DNA from: an uncultured bacterium
GTDB lineage: Bacteria; Verrucomicrobiota; Kiritimatiellia; RFP12; UBA1067
DNA length: 56,561 bases
Assembly: GCA_902769585.1 (NCBI GenBank)
Contig: CACXPT010000035.1
Location: 1 to 56,561, forward strand
Direction: 5' to 3'
Positions 33,439 to 41,364 of this stretch are shown piece after piece. Positions within the stretch are counted from its first letter, which is position 1; each line of letters starts with the position of its first letter. The notes beneath the pieces are model-generated. The model saw nothing but the letters and a program-made list of their open reading frames with translations. It was not told the DNA's origin and made no database searches. Both the position numbers and the translations under genes were made by a program.

Positions 33439-35469
33439 ATGGAATCCACTACCGAACGTCCTACGATGAAAATGCTCCCTGGCGACGAGGTTCGCCAGCT
33501 GATGTGGCGGTTCGCCGAACGATACGACATCCAGATGGCAGTGGCCGGCGCGCGCAGCGTGGCGCGCGGCACGGTGGCCAAGCTGGTGGCTGACGGCCAG
33601 CGCGCCTCGCACGACTGGACGCCTGAGAAGCAGGGCGCGTTCGACGCGTTCGACGCCTCCGGCATCACCGCGAGCACGCTCAAGCAGGAGTTCGGCGGAC
33701 TCTTCGACGGCCCCAAGAACCTGGCCTCCTCGCTCCTCTCCTACGAGCTGAGCTGGGTGGACAACGGAGCGGCCACCTCTGCGCTCGTGAACGGCCTCGC
33801 GATGGGTCCGATCGCCGAGCTGGGCACGCCCGAGCAGAAGGAGCGCTACATGACGCTCTGTGCGCCCGGCAACCCTAGCGGCAAGACGTGGCGCGGCTCG
33901 TTCGCGCTCACGGAACCGCTCCCATACGTGGGCGTGGACACGGGCGTCCTCTGCGGTCGCGTCTCCATCGCCGAGTGGAAGGACGGCGAGGAGCCGATGA
34001 TCCGCGTGGAGAAGCGCGGCCGCTTCATCACGAACATCGCCATATGCGACTACGTGACCATCGCCGCCAACTCTGGCGACGACCGCATCAAGGGCAGCTG
34101 CATGATCATCGTCGAGGCCACCGACCCCGGCAAGTTCGACCGCGGCGCGCAGACGCTCAAGTGCGTCCACCAGCTCTCCAACACCGGCGAGGCGCGCAGA
34201 CGCTCAAGTGCGTCCACCAGCTCTCCAACACCGGCGACCCAGTTATCGACGTGGTCGTTCCGGCGAGCCGCATCGTCGGCGGATATGACATCGTCGACGG
34301 CAAAGTGGTGCCGAAGCTCGGCCACAGCGAGATCATCGCGCAGGTGTTCTCGAAGACGCGCGTTGGCGTGGGCGTGATGGGCGCAGGCTCTCTCATGAGC
34401 GCCATCGAGCCGGTGATCCGCTACCAGCGCACGCGCTTCCGCGGCGCGGCTGGCGTGGAGGAGACATCTCCCCGCTACCAGCAGGGCCTCCAGATGAAGG
34501 AAGACGTGACGGAGCGTCTCGCGGACGTGTGGGCCACCGCCGAGGCGGCCGCCTCGCTCGGCTTCGACATCTCCCGCCGCTTTGACGAGCTGGAGCTGAT
34601 CCAGGACGAGGCCAAGGCCAAGCTCGGCAAGGGCCGCGAGATGCTCAAGAACATGAAGGCCCCGATGGAGAAGGCTGCGGCCATCCTCGCGGCGGGCGGC
34701 GATCCGCTCGCGGACGAGGACGTCACAGTCCGCTACGTATATCTCCAGGCCCTCTGCAACATCCTCTGTCCGAGCTGCAAGCTCTGGAACACGGGCCATG
34801 GCGCGGACGTGATGCGCCAGGCCGTGTCGCTCATGGGCGGCTACGGCATCACGGAAGACTGCCCCGGCTTCCTCTTCTACAAGTGGACGGACATGCAGCT
34901 CGACGCCACCTACGAAGGCCCCGAGGCCCTTCCTCGCGCAGCTGGAGGCGTGGGCGAAGGAGCTTGAGGCATGCCCCTGCGCCGCCGAGAACGGCGCCAA
35001 TGCCCTTGCGGCGGCGCTCCGCCTGTGGGCGTGGACGCGCGCGTTCGCCGCCGGGGCGAAAGACCCGAACGGCAAGAAGCTGGGCGCCTCGCAGCGCCAC
35101 GGTGTCGTGTTTCCGCTTTCCGACGCGCTCGCGGGCCTGATGGCGGCAAAGAGCTTCCATGCGGACATCAAGTTCCTCGCGCTGAACGGCGCGGAGCATC
35201 CCGTGGTGGGGCCGGAGCTTCAGGGTTACCTCAACACGTTCAACGACCTGCTGGGCACGGTCGTGGCGGACGTGGCTGGCGAGGCCGCCAAGATCTGCTC
35301 GGGCGTCGTCTACGGCTTCGGCGCGGCGTCTGCCGACGACAAGGCCGCGTTCGCGGCGCTCCGCAACGCCCTTGACGAGGCGCTGGCCGGCACGCGCCTC
35401 GCGAAGGACCGCGCGGCCAAGACACTCACCACGATAATGATCCCCGAAGCGCTTGACTATCCGCTGTAA
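33439..35469 (+). pseudogene. Acyl-CoA dehydrogenase, broken by a 47-bp duplication and a 1-bp insertion
   Basis: Read across three frames this is one flavin acyl-CoA dehydrogenase of about 660 residues, which passes electrons to ETF (etfA/etfB lie at the window end). The first part runs 33439 to about 34190 (GSFALTEP, HQLSNTGE), the second to about 34925 (GAGSLMSAIEPVIRYQRTRF, MGGYGITEDCPGFLFYKW), and the third to 35469. The first break is an exact 47-bp tandem duplication (34144-34190 and 34191-34237). The second is an extra C near 34923, after YEGPEA. The total added length is 48 bp, so the original frame is regained. Either a true pseudogene or assembly/consensus errors. Confidence 0.82.
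34144..34237 (+). repeat. Exact 47-bp tandem duplication
   Basis: 34144-34190 is repeated without mismatch at 34191-34237. It falls inside the acyl-CoA dehydrogenase reading frame, duplicates the QTLKCVHQLSNTG segment and shifts the frame. Confidence 0.95.
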
Positions 35470-35493
35470 ATTTCGCTTTTGACGGTTTCGGGA

Positions 35494-35522
35494 TTGACGT
35501 AGGGCCGAAGATTCGGTAAACT
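35494..35522 (+). promoter_or_regulatory. Promoter of rplU-rpmA
   Basis: TTGACG at 35494-35499 and TAAACT at 35517-35522, separated by 17 bases, a textbook sigma-70 layout. It gives a leader of about 65 nt before the ATG at 35594. Confidence 0.65.
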
Positions 35523-35538
35523 ATTGCCCGCATTTTTC

Positions 35539-35557
35539 GAGGAGGCAGTTCCTCCTC
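35539..35557 (+). promoter_or_regulatory. Leader hairpin upstream of rplU
   Basis: GAGGAGG-CAGTT-CCTCCTC forms a perfect seven-pair stem with a five-base loop in the rplU 5' leader. It may be a ribosomal-protein leader element (L21-type), but it matches no consensus I can cite with certainty. The stem contains a Shine-Dalgarno-like GAGGAGG that it would hide. Confidence 0.5.
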
Positions 35558-35593
35558 ACGGAAAAGGCGGTACAGAAAACAAAGGTAAAAGCA

Positions 35594-35908
35594 ATGGAAG
35601 CCTACGCAGTACTCGAAACCGGCGGCAAGCAGGTGCTTGTCAAGGCCGGCGACACGATCGAGATTGAAAAGCTCTCGACCGAACCCGGGCAGGAAGTCGT
35701 CCTGGACACGGTTTGCGCCGTCTCCGACGGGACGACCCTCAAGGTCGGCGCCCCCTACGTGGAGGGCGCAAAGGTAACGCTCGCCGTTGAAGCTGTCAAG
35801 CGCGGCGAGAAGGTGATCAACTTCAAGCGGAAGCGCCGGAAGGGCTATCGCCGCACGGTCGGCCATCGCCAGCAACTCACGGTCGCGACGGTCAAGGCCA
35901 TCGCATAA
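35594..35908 (+). CDS. rplU: 50S ribosomal protein L21
   Basis: A 104-residue ribosomal protein that binds 23S rRNA, of normal length. The N-terminus AYAVLETGGKQVLVKAGD and the C-terminal FKRKRRKGYRRTVGHRQQ are clear family features. It is followed after 20 nt by rpmA, the standard pair. Confidence 0.97.
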   Translation: MEAYAVLETGGKQVLVKAGDTIEIEKLSTEPGQEVVLDTVCAVSDGTTLKVGAPYVEGAKVTLAVEAVKRGEKVINFKRKRRKGYRRTVGHRQQLTVATVKAIA

Positions 35909-35928
35909 GGAAGAAGGAGAGGTAGAAA

Positions 35929-36171
35929 ATGGCAACATCCGCTTCTGCACGCAACGGCCGCGACTCCAACCCCAAGTACCTTGGCGTCAAGGCGTACGAC
36001 GGCCAGCTCCTCAAGGCAGGCTCGATCATCGTCCGCCAGCGCGGCACCAAGATCCATCCCGGCGCCAACGTCGGGTGCGGCCGCGACTTCACGCTGTTCG
36101 CCCTCAAGGACGGCAAGGTGAAGTTCATCAAGGACGGCAAGATCGCGACGATCGTCCCGACCGAGGCCTAA
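35929..36171 (+). CDS. rpmA: 50S ribosomal protein L27
   Basis: An 80-residue ribosomal protein near the peptidyl-transferase centre. [18 protein letters not shown] and [15 protein letters not shown] are typical. The N-terminus [13 protein letters not shown] lacks the usual longer basic GGGSTRNGRDS form. An AAGGAGAGG ribosome site precedes the ATG. The gene ends 29 nt before a strong terminator. Confidence 0.96.
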   Translation: MATSASARNGRDSNPKYLGVKAYDGQLLKAGSIIVRQRGTKIHPGANVGCGRDFTLFALKDGKVKFIKDGKIATIVPTEA

Positions 36172-36190
36172 CGGCATCCGAGACAGGATG

Positions 36191-36409
36191 TCACTTACCG
36201 GGAAGCGGCGCTTGCGCCGCTTCCTTCGTTTTTGTCCGTGTGCGGCGCCATGCGGTCCATGCGGCAACCGCGGCAATGTACAGGCTTAACCCGGCAAGGA
36301 AGAACGTCCACATCGAGACGGTGCTGGTGGAGCCGATCTGGTTGTCCTCCGCCTCGCGGACGGCAAAGCCGAGGACAAGGAGTGCAAGCGACGCGCCGGC
36401 GAATGCCAT
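36191..36409 (-). CDS. Small two-helix membrane protein
   Basis: A 72-residue protein with two hydrophobic segments (MAFAGASLALLVLGFAV and WTFFLAGLSLYIAAVAAW) and a basic C-terminus (RRTRTKTKE). I do not recognise a family. An upstream in-frame ATG at 36466 would add 19 residues and overlap the pseudouridine synthase end. Its 3' end runs through the converging rpmA terminator stem, which lowers confidence that it is expressed. It is probably the last gene of the minus-strand run starting at 38696. Confidence 0.5.
   Translation of the reverse strand: MAFAGASLALLVLGFAVREAEDNQIGSTSTVSMWTFFLAGLSLYIAAVAAWTAWRRTRTKTKEAAQAPLPGK
36201..36233 (+). terminator. Rho-independent terminator of rplU-rpmA
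   Basis: A ten-pair GC-rich stem (GGAAGCGGCG with CGCCGCTTCC) around CTTG, then TTCGTTTTT. It lies 29 nt after the rpmA stop. Confidence 0.85.
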
Positions 36410-36447
36410 CGCCCGCCGATAGGTGCAGAAAGGTCTTCTGGCCGGAG

Positions 36448-37386
36448 CTAAAGGATGTCGGCCCATTGCGGAAAGGGGGTGCGGATTTCCATCTCGTCGC
36501 CGGAGACGGGGTGGCGGAAATGGGCTGCGAGGGAGTGCAGGCAATGGCCCGTCTGGTTCTCGACTGCGAACGCGCCGTAGATGCGGTCGTTGACGATGTG
36601 CATGCCGGCGAGGGAAAGCTGGGCGCGTATCTGGTGCGTGACGCCAGTGAAGATCGTCACCTCGAGGAGCGTGCGCTCCTCGTTGCCGACCGTCGTGTGA
36701 GCTAGAGGACGGAAGTTCGTCACGGCGTGGAGCGGTGTCGGCTGGCGTGCGTCGCGCGTGAGGCGGGCGCGGGAGATGTCAGTCATCTTGCAGTAGGGAA
36801 GGCCAGGCACGTGGACGAGATCGTTCTCCAGGGTGCCGCCGACGGCGACAGCGCCCTCGACCAGCGCGAGGTAGGTCTTCTTGACCGTCTGGGCGGCGAA
36901 CTGCGCACGAAGGTTCTCGAACGCTGCCGCTGTACGAGCGACGAGGACGAGTCCGGACGTGTCCGCGTCGATACGATGGAGCGCGCCTGCCATGAGCGGC
37001 TGGTCGCCGATGTCGCGCACTTCGGGCCATCGGGCTACGACGCCGTTCATCAGAGTTCCCGTCTCGTGGCAGGTGAGCGGCTGGACGGGCTGGGCTGGCG
37101 GCTTGTCGAAGGCGAGGACGGCATCGTCCTCGAAGAGGCAACGGACATGGACGGAGCGGTCAGGCGCGACGCTTTTGTCGATCTCTTCTGCGAGGCGCTT
37201 CACGAGCACGAGAGCGCCAGCGCGGAGTTTCTGTCCTTTGAGAGCGGGGCGACCGTCCACCATCACCATCCCGGCGGAGCACGCCTCGCGGCAGAACGCG
37301 CGCGTGGAAGAAGGGAAGCGAGACAACAAAGCGGCGTCCAGACGGACACCGCTCGTTTCAACCTGGAATGACGCGTCCTCAATCAT
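36448..37386 (-). CDS. RluA-family 23S/tRNA pseudouridine synthase
   Basis: A 312-residue enzyme that isomerises uridine to pseudouridine in rRNA or tRNA. An N-terminal S4-like RNA-binding domain (RLDAALLSRFPSSTRAFCRE) is followed by the catalytic domain with GALHRIDADTSGLVLVA (catalytic Asp in HRxD) and VTHQIRAQLSLAGMHIVND. The exact target position cannot be assigned. The start overlaps the stop of the upstream lipoprotein gene by 8 nt. Confidence 0.9.
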   Translation of the reverse strand: MIEDASFQVETSGVRLDAALLSRFPSSTRAFCREACSAGMVMVDGRPALKGQKLRAGALVLVKRLAEEIDKSVAPDRSVHVRCLFEDDAVLAFDKPPAQPVQPLTCHETGTLMNGVVARWPEVRDIGDQPLMAGALHRIDADTSGLVLVARTAAAFENLRAQFAAQTVKKTYLALVEGAVAVGGTLENDLVHVPGLPYCKMTDISRARLTRDARQPTPLHAVTNFRPLAHTTVGNEERTLLEVTIFTGVTHQIRAQLSLAGMHIVNDRIYGAFAVENQTGHCLHSLAAHFRHPVSGDEMEIRTPFPQWADIL

Positions 37387-37579
37387 ACGCGCTGCCTTCA
37401 GTGTTCAGGGGAAGCGGAATAATGCCTTCCCAGCCCTGATTACGCGCCCATGGAAGGTCGGAATCCTCTGCCGTGTCGGCAATGCAACCGGCCAAGAGGC
37501 CTAAGAGCAGTGTGCACAGCAACAGGCTGACCAGACGGCTCCAGGCCGTTGGGATGATGCTATTCTGCGGCAACGACAT
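37379..37579 (-). CDS. Small lipoprotein
   Basis: A 66-residue protein with a lipoprotein signal (LVSLLLCTLLLGLLAGC, lipidated Cys near residue 32) and a short acidic mature part (DTAEDSDLPWARNQGWEG). No family recognised. It overlaps the upstream coiled-coil gene by 20 nt and the pseudouridine synthase by 8 nt, so it sits in a tightly packed operon, which supports it being real. Confidence 0.65.
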   Translation of the reverse strand: MSLPQNSIIPTAWSRLVSLLLCTLLLGLLAGCIADTAEDSDLPWARNQGWEGIIPLPLNTEGSAYD

Positions 37580-38696
37580 CGCCTTTTGCAGCCTTCAGCT
37601 GTTCCCAGTCGCGGAGGATGTCGGCAAGCACGTAGTTCTTGCCCTGAGTGACCTGACGGAGGCGGATGTGGCCGACGTAAGCGTCCTTCCCGCCGTTGGC
37701 TCCCTTGCGGCGGACTCCCATCTCCAGAGGCGGCAACGGATTCTGGCGCTCCGGTCCGAGAAGTTCCTGCATCGCCTCGTCCGTGAACTCGACGACCGCG
37801 AACATGAGTTCGTTGTTGACATATACGAGCTTGCCCTTGTCGCCGGCGGGAAGGGTGGTGACGGGAGCGCCTGAGGCGGCAACGCTCTGCGAGGCGGCCT
37901 GCTTCTTGAGGAGCTGGATCAGCTGCTCCTTCGCCTTCTCGGCCTTCGCGAGGTCTTCCTTCACGGCTTCAGTTTCTTCCTTGGCGTTCGTGACCTCGTC
38001 CTTGAGGGACGCTATCTCCGCTTGGAGGTCGTCTACCTGCGCCTTCGTCTTCTTCAGCTGCTCCTCGACAGCCTGCTTCTGCTGCTCGAGATCGGCGATC
38101 GTGCCCTCATGCTTCACGATCGTCTCCTTGTCCTGGCGCATGATCGGAGGAAGCTTGTTGTAGTCGGCGACGAGCGTCTCGATCTTCCTGCGGAGATTCT
38201 GGAGCTCTGCGCGCGTGGTGTCGAGGTTGGCGCGTTGCGCCTTCGCGCGCTCGAACAGCTGGTCGAGAAGCTCCTGCGCGGTGCCGCTGCCAGTCTTCAC
38301 GAAGCTGCCGGGCCGACCGGGGTCGGGAATCTTGTTGCCTTCGCCGTCCAGCTGGTAGAGGACGCGCAGCTGTGCGCGCTTGCTGTCCCACTGCAGGGTC
38401 TTGTTGTTGCCAGCCTCAAGCTCGGAGTGATATTCGTCGAGGACGTTCTCGGTGTCGGGCGTCTCGATCGCCTTCGCCTCGATCGGGGAGACGTCCTTGC
38501 GCGCCTCCGGCTGGGAGGTGGGCTTGGGGGCGTTGGCCTCCTCGACGGTTCCGGCCACGTCGATCAGCGACTGTATCAGCTGGTCGTTCCGCTCCGTGAG
38601 GAGCTCTTTCTTGTCGAAGAGCTTGATCTCGAAAAACAGTGCGACTCCCGCGACTGCGAGAATCACGTAGACTAGCGCGTGCAAAGCCTTATTCAT
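37560..38696 (-). CDS. Membrane-anchored coiled-coil protein
   Basis: A 378-residue protein. The N-terminal helix (ALHALVYVILAVAGVALFFEI) is an uncleaved anchor or signal. Residues about 140-285 form a long coiled coil (heptads in LRRKIETLVADYNK, KQAVEEQLKKTKAQVDDLQAEIASL). A globular C-terminus of about 85 residues follows (KGKLVYVNNELMFAVVEF). The function is unknown; the architecture suggests a cell-envelope role. It is the first gene of the minus-strand operon that continues to 36191. Confidence 0.75.
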   Translation of the reverse strand: MNKALHALVYVILAVAGVALFFEIKLFDKKELLTERNDQLIQSLIDVAGTVEEANAPKPTSQPEARKDVSPIEAKAIETPDTENVLDEYHSELEAGNNKTLQWDSKRAQLRVLYQLDGEGNKIPDPGRPGSFVKTGSGTAQELLDQLFERAKAQRANLDTTRAELQNLRRKIETLVADYNKLPPIMRQDKETIVKHEGTIADLEQQKQAVEEQLKKTKAQVDDLQAEIASLKDEVTNAKEETEAVKEDLAKAEKAKEQLIQLLKKQAASQSVAASGAPVTTLPAGDKGKLVYVNNELMFAVVEFTDEAMQELLGPERQNPLPPLEMGVRRKGANGGKDAYVGHIRLRQVTQGKNYVLADILRDWEQLKAAKGDVVAAE

Positions 38697-38843
38697 TTCA
38701 CATTTTCCTCGTTACTCTGGTTGCAGGGACACCCAGAAGAAAGACTGGGGCCTTGCGGGTGTATAGGATAGTGAAAATTCGGCGATAAGGCAACTGGAAA
38801 ATGAGGAAAATTTGCAGGCCCCCTTTTTCTGCACTTACCCCCC

Positions 38844-38872
38844 TTGCGCTTGGCCGCCGTTTTTGGTATATT
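38844..38872 (+). promoter_or_regulatory. Promoter of rpsL-rpsG
   Basis: TTGCGC at 38844-38849 and TATATT at 38867-38872 with a 17-base spacer and a TGG extension. The leader to the rpsL ATG at 38910 is about 30 nt and contains a TAAGGAA ribosome site. The rest of the 213-nt gap to the minus-strand gene shows nothing else. Confidence 0.6.
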
Positions 38873-38909
38873 ATGCGTCCGTTTTGGAAAAGTAAGGAAT
38901 CAAACATTC

Positions 38910-39293
38910 ATGCCGACAATTAATCAGCTGATCCGCAAGGGGCGTCGTCCCCTGGCATCGCGTTCGAAGTCGCCGGCGCTGAAGGCTTGCCCGCAGCGCC
39001 GCGGCGTGTGTCTCGTCGTGAAGACGATGACGCCCAAGAAGCCGAACTCCGCTCTCCGCAAGGTTGCCCGTGTGCGCCTGACGACGGGCGTCGAGGTTAC
39101 GGCCTACATCCCCGGAGAGGGCCACAACCTGCAGGAGCACAGCGTGGTGCTCGTGCGCGGCGGCCGTGTGAAGGACCTTCCTGGCGTGCGCTACCACATC
39201 GTGCGCGGCGTGCTCGACTCGCTGGGCGTGTCGGGGCGCAACCGCAGCCGCTCGAAGTACGGCGTGAAGCACCAGAAGGAAGAGAAGAAGTAA
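38910..39293 (+). CDS. rpsL: 30S ribosomal protein S12
   Basis: A 127-residue decoding-centre protein. It begins [12 protein letters not shown] and carries the conserved [18 protein letters not shown] loop and [20 protein letters not shown]. Both lysines of the TPKKPNS motif are present, so the streptomycin-resistance position looks wild type. The segment [11 protein letters not shown] differs from the common CTRVYTTTPKK. An upstream in-frame ATG lies before the promoter and was rejected. rpsG follows after 11 nt. Confidence 0.97.
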   Translation: MPTINQLIRKGRRPLASRSKSPALKACPQRRGVCLVVKTMTPKKPNSALRKVARVRLTTGVEVTAYIPGEGHNLQEHSVVLVRGGRVKDLPGVRYHIVRGVLDSLGVSGRNRSRSKYGVKHQKEEKK

Positions 39294-39304
39294 GGGATTA
39301 GGCC

Positions 39305-39826
39305 ATGTCAAGACGCGCAAAGAAGATTGAGAAGCGGGTTTCAGTAGATCCCAAGTTCAACTCCGAGCTGATCGCGCACGTCATCCGCGTGATCATGAAG
39401 GACGGCAAGAAGACCACGGCCGAGCGTATCGTGTACGGCGCAGTGGACAAGATCAAGGAAGCGGTCGAGAAGGATCCCTCGAAGTTCGAGAAGGGCGAGG
39501 GAGACCAGAAGGCCGTTGTCACCGATCCTCTGGAGATCATCTCGCAGGCCATCGAGAACATGAAGCCGAAGGTGGAGGTGAAGACTCGCCGCGTGGGCGG
39601 CACCACCTACCCTGTCCCGGTGGAGATCAACCCGGTCCGCCAGCTCTCGCTCGCGCTCCGCTGGATGACGACGTTCGCAGGCGCCCGCCACGGCATGGGC
39701 ATGCCCGCCGCCGTCGCCGCCGAGATCATCGACGCGTTCCAGGGCCAGGGCAACGTCATCAAGAAGCGTGACGACGTGCACAAGATGGCTCAGGCTAACA
39801 AGGCGTTCGCGCACTACGCGTGGTAA
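39305..39826 (+). CDS. rpsG: 30S ribosomal protein S7, with an internal extension
   Basis: A 173-residue primary 16S rRNA-binding protein. Family features are MSRRAKKIEKR, TRRVGGTTYPVPVEI and ALRWMTTFAGARHGMGM. It is longer than the usual 156 residues, mainly because of an added charged stretch (EKDPSKFEKGEGDQKAV) before the helix DPLEIISQAIENMKP. fusA and tuf do not follow; a terminator closes the operon here. Confidence 0.96.
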   Translation: MSRRAKKIEKRVSVDPKFNSELIAHVIRVIMKDGKKTTAERIVYGAVDKIKEAVEKDPSKFEKGEGDQKAVVTDPLEIISQAIENMKPKVEVKTRRVGGTTYPVPVEINPVRQLSLALRWMTTFAGARHGMGMPAAVAAEIIDAFQGQGNVIKKRDDVHKMAQANKAFAHYAW

Positions 39827-39854
39827 CCGCCGTACCAACTTTTCCAGGACGAGG

Positions 39855-39880
39855 AAGGCCGGTCGCGAGACCGGCCTTTT
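39855..39880 (+). terminator. Rho-independent terminator of rpsL-rpsG
   Basis: AAGGCCGGTC-GCGA-GACCGGCCTT, a ten-pair stem followed by TT and CGTTT. It lies 28 nt after the rpsG stop and 10 nt before the end of the converging transporter gene. Confidence 0.85.
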
Positions 39881-39889
39881 CGTTTCCCG

Positions 39890-41257
39890 TCAAAGTCCGC
39901 CGAGCAGGATGCCGAGGAGAACGAGCGGCAGGAGGTAGCGCATGTACGGCTTGAGGACCGTAGGGAGACGCCAGCCCGCGCCCGCGCTCGCCTCGTCGCG
40001 GAATCCATCCCACCCGAATCCGATCGGCCAGCAGCAGTAGACGCATGTTGCAAGCGCGCCGAGCGGCAGCCAGAACTGGCTGAAGACGAAGTCCTCGAAG
40101 TCGAGGATGGTCTTGCCGGCCATCGGCCGCACATGCGACCAGATGTTGAATCCGAAAACGGTGGGCAGTGACAGCACTGCCACCGTTGCGCCCACTAGCG
40201 CCGCCGTGCGGACGCGCGGCCACCGGAACTCGTCGATCAGTCCGCCGATGAGGCACTCGAAGACGGCGATGACCGTCGTGAGCGCGGCAAGGGAGAGAAA
40301 CATGAAGAACACCGCCCCCCAAGCGCCGCCGCCGGCCATCTGCGCGAAGACCTTCGGCAGCGCAACGAAGATGAGGCCGGGACCTGCGTTGACGTCGACG
40401 CCGAACGCGGCGCAGGCGGGGAAGATGATGAGTCCCGCGAGGAATGCTACCATGGTGTCGATGGCGATGATCCACGTCGCTTCCGTCACGAGAGAGCGGG
40501 AACGGTCCACGTAGCTTCCGAATATGGTCATGCATCCCACGCCCACAGAGAGCGTGAAGAACGCTTGGCCCATCGCCTCGAAGCAGGTGTGGAAGGGGTG
40601 CGCGAGAAAGGGTGTCCAGTCGGGCTTCAGGTAGAACGCCACGCCCTTGTCCGCGCCGGGGAGCGAGAGTGACTTCACGGCCAGCACTCCTAGTAGCGCC
40701 AGCAGCGCGAGCATCATCCACTTCGTTATGCGCTCCACGCCCGCGCGCACGCCGCACGCGCAAATCGCGCTGGCGAGGACGACGCATGCGAGCATGAACG
40801 CGGTGCAGACGCCTGGCGACCCTACGAGCGCGTCGAACGCCGCCGCCGTGTCGGCTCCGACGAACTCGTTCCCCCGAACCGCGTAGCCGGTGGCGTAGCG
40901 CAGGAGCCAGCCGCCGACGGACGTGTAGTACATCATCAGCAGCAGGTTGCCGCCGAAGATGATGCTGCCGAGAATCGCCCAGAAGCGCCGCGTGCGCGCG
41001 GGCGCGAGCGACCGCATCGCCAGCGAGATGCCGCTCTTCGAGGCGCGTCCCACGGCGAGCTCTGCCGTCAGCAGCGGGAAACCTAGCATCGCGAGGCACG
41101 CGAGGTACATGAGCAGGAAAGCCGCTCCGCCGTTGCGCCCCACCACGAACGGGAAGCGCCACACGTTCCCTAGCCCGACGGCGCATCCTGCCGCCAGCAT
41201 CAGGAACCCGAGTCTCGACTGGAGCGTCTCGCGCCCACCCTGAACCGTCTTTTCCAT
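39890..41257 (-). CDS. Sodium-dependent transporter, NSS/SNF family
   Basis: A 455-residue LeuT-fold symporter with about eleven or twelve membrane helices. The first helix motif LGFLMLAAGCAVGLGNVWRFPFVVGRNG (residues about 16-43) carries the Na+ and substrate site typical of bacterial NSS transporters. It imports an amino acid with sodium; the substrate is unknown. The start at 41257 follows a TATAAT box with exactly six bases between, so the mRNA is probably leaderless. Confidence 0.92.
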   Translation of the reverse strand: MEKTVQGGRETLQSRLGFLMLAAGCAVGLGNVWRFPFVVGRNGGAAFLLMYLACLAMLGFPLLTAELAVGRASKSGISLAMRSLAPARTRRFWAILGSIIFGGNLLLMMYYTSVGGWLLRYATGYAVRGNEFVGADTAAAFDALVGSPGVCTAFMLACVVLASAICACGVRAGVERITKWMMLALLALLGVLAVKSLSLPGADKGVAFYLKPDWTPFLAHPFHTCFEAMGQAFFTLSVGVGCMTIFGSYVDRSRSLVTEATWIIAIDTMVAFLAGLIIFPACAAFGVDVNAGPGLIFVALPKVFAQMAGGGAWGAVFFMFLSLAALTTVIAVFECLIGGLIDEFRWPRVRTAALVGATVAVLSLPTVFGFNIWSHVRPMAGKTILDFEDFVFSQFWLPLGALATCVYCCWPIGFGWDGFRDEASAGAGWRLPTVLKPYMRYLLPLVLLGILLGGL

Positions 41258-41263
41258 GGCCGC

Positions 41264-41272
41264 ATTATATCA
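41264..41272 (-). promoter_or_regulatory. Extended -10 with leaderless spacing (NSS transporter)
   Basis: On the minus strand this reads TGATATAAT, then six bases (GCGGCC) and the ATG at 41257. No Shine-Dalgarno sequence is present. Confidence 0.6.
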
Positions 41273-41285
41273 TAGATAATCTGCC

Positions 41286-41314
41286 TTGTGCGGCACGGAC
41301 AAATCGTATATAAT
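41286..41314 (+). promoter_or_regulatory. Promoter of the DUF1549-DUF1501 operon
   Basis: TTGTGC at 41286-41291, a 17-base spacer and TATAAT at 41309-41314. The leader to the ATG at 41365 is about 45 nt and includes a strong AGGAGGA ribosome site. It is divergent from the NSS promoter. Confidence 0.6.
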
Positions 41315-41364
41315 AGCGGCAGAGTTTTGGAATAGTGTACCTGCAAGCAGGAGGAAAACAGATC

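Noticed and set aside
33888..34967. Separate gene starting at 33888
   Set aside because: Its first part is out-of-frame antisense-like sequence; only the part after about 34191 is real and it continues the acyl-CoA dehydrogenase.
35107..35469. Separate small gene after the acyl-CoA dehydrogenase
   Set aside because: It is the C-terminal part of the same enzyme after a one-base frameshift, with no ribosome site of its own.
39855..39880. Bidirectional terminator serving the NSS transporter too
   Set aside because: On the minus strand the stem is followed by CCTCGTCC rather than a T-run, so only the plus-strand use is supported.
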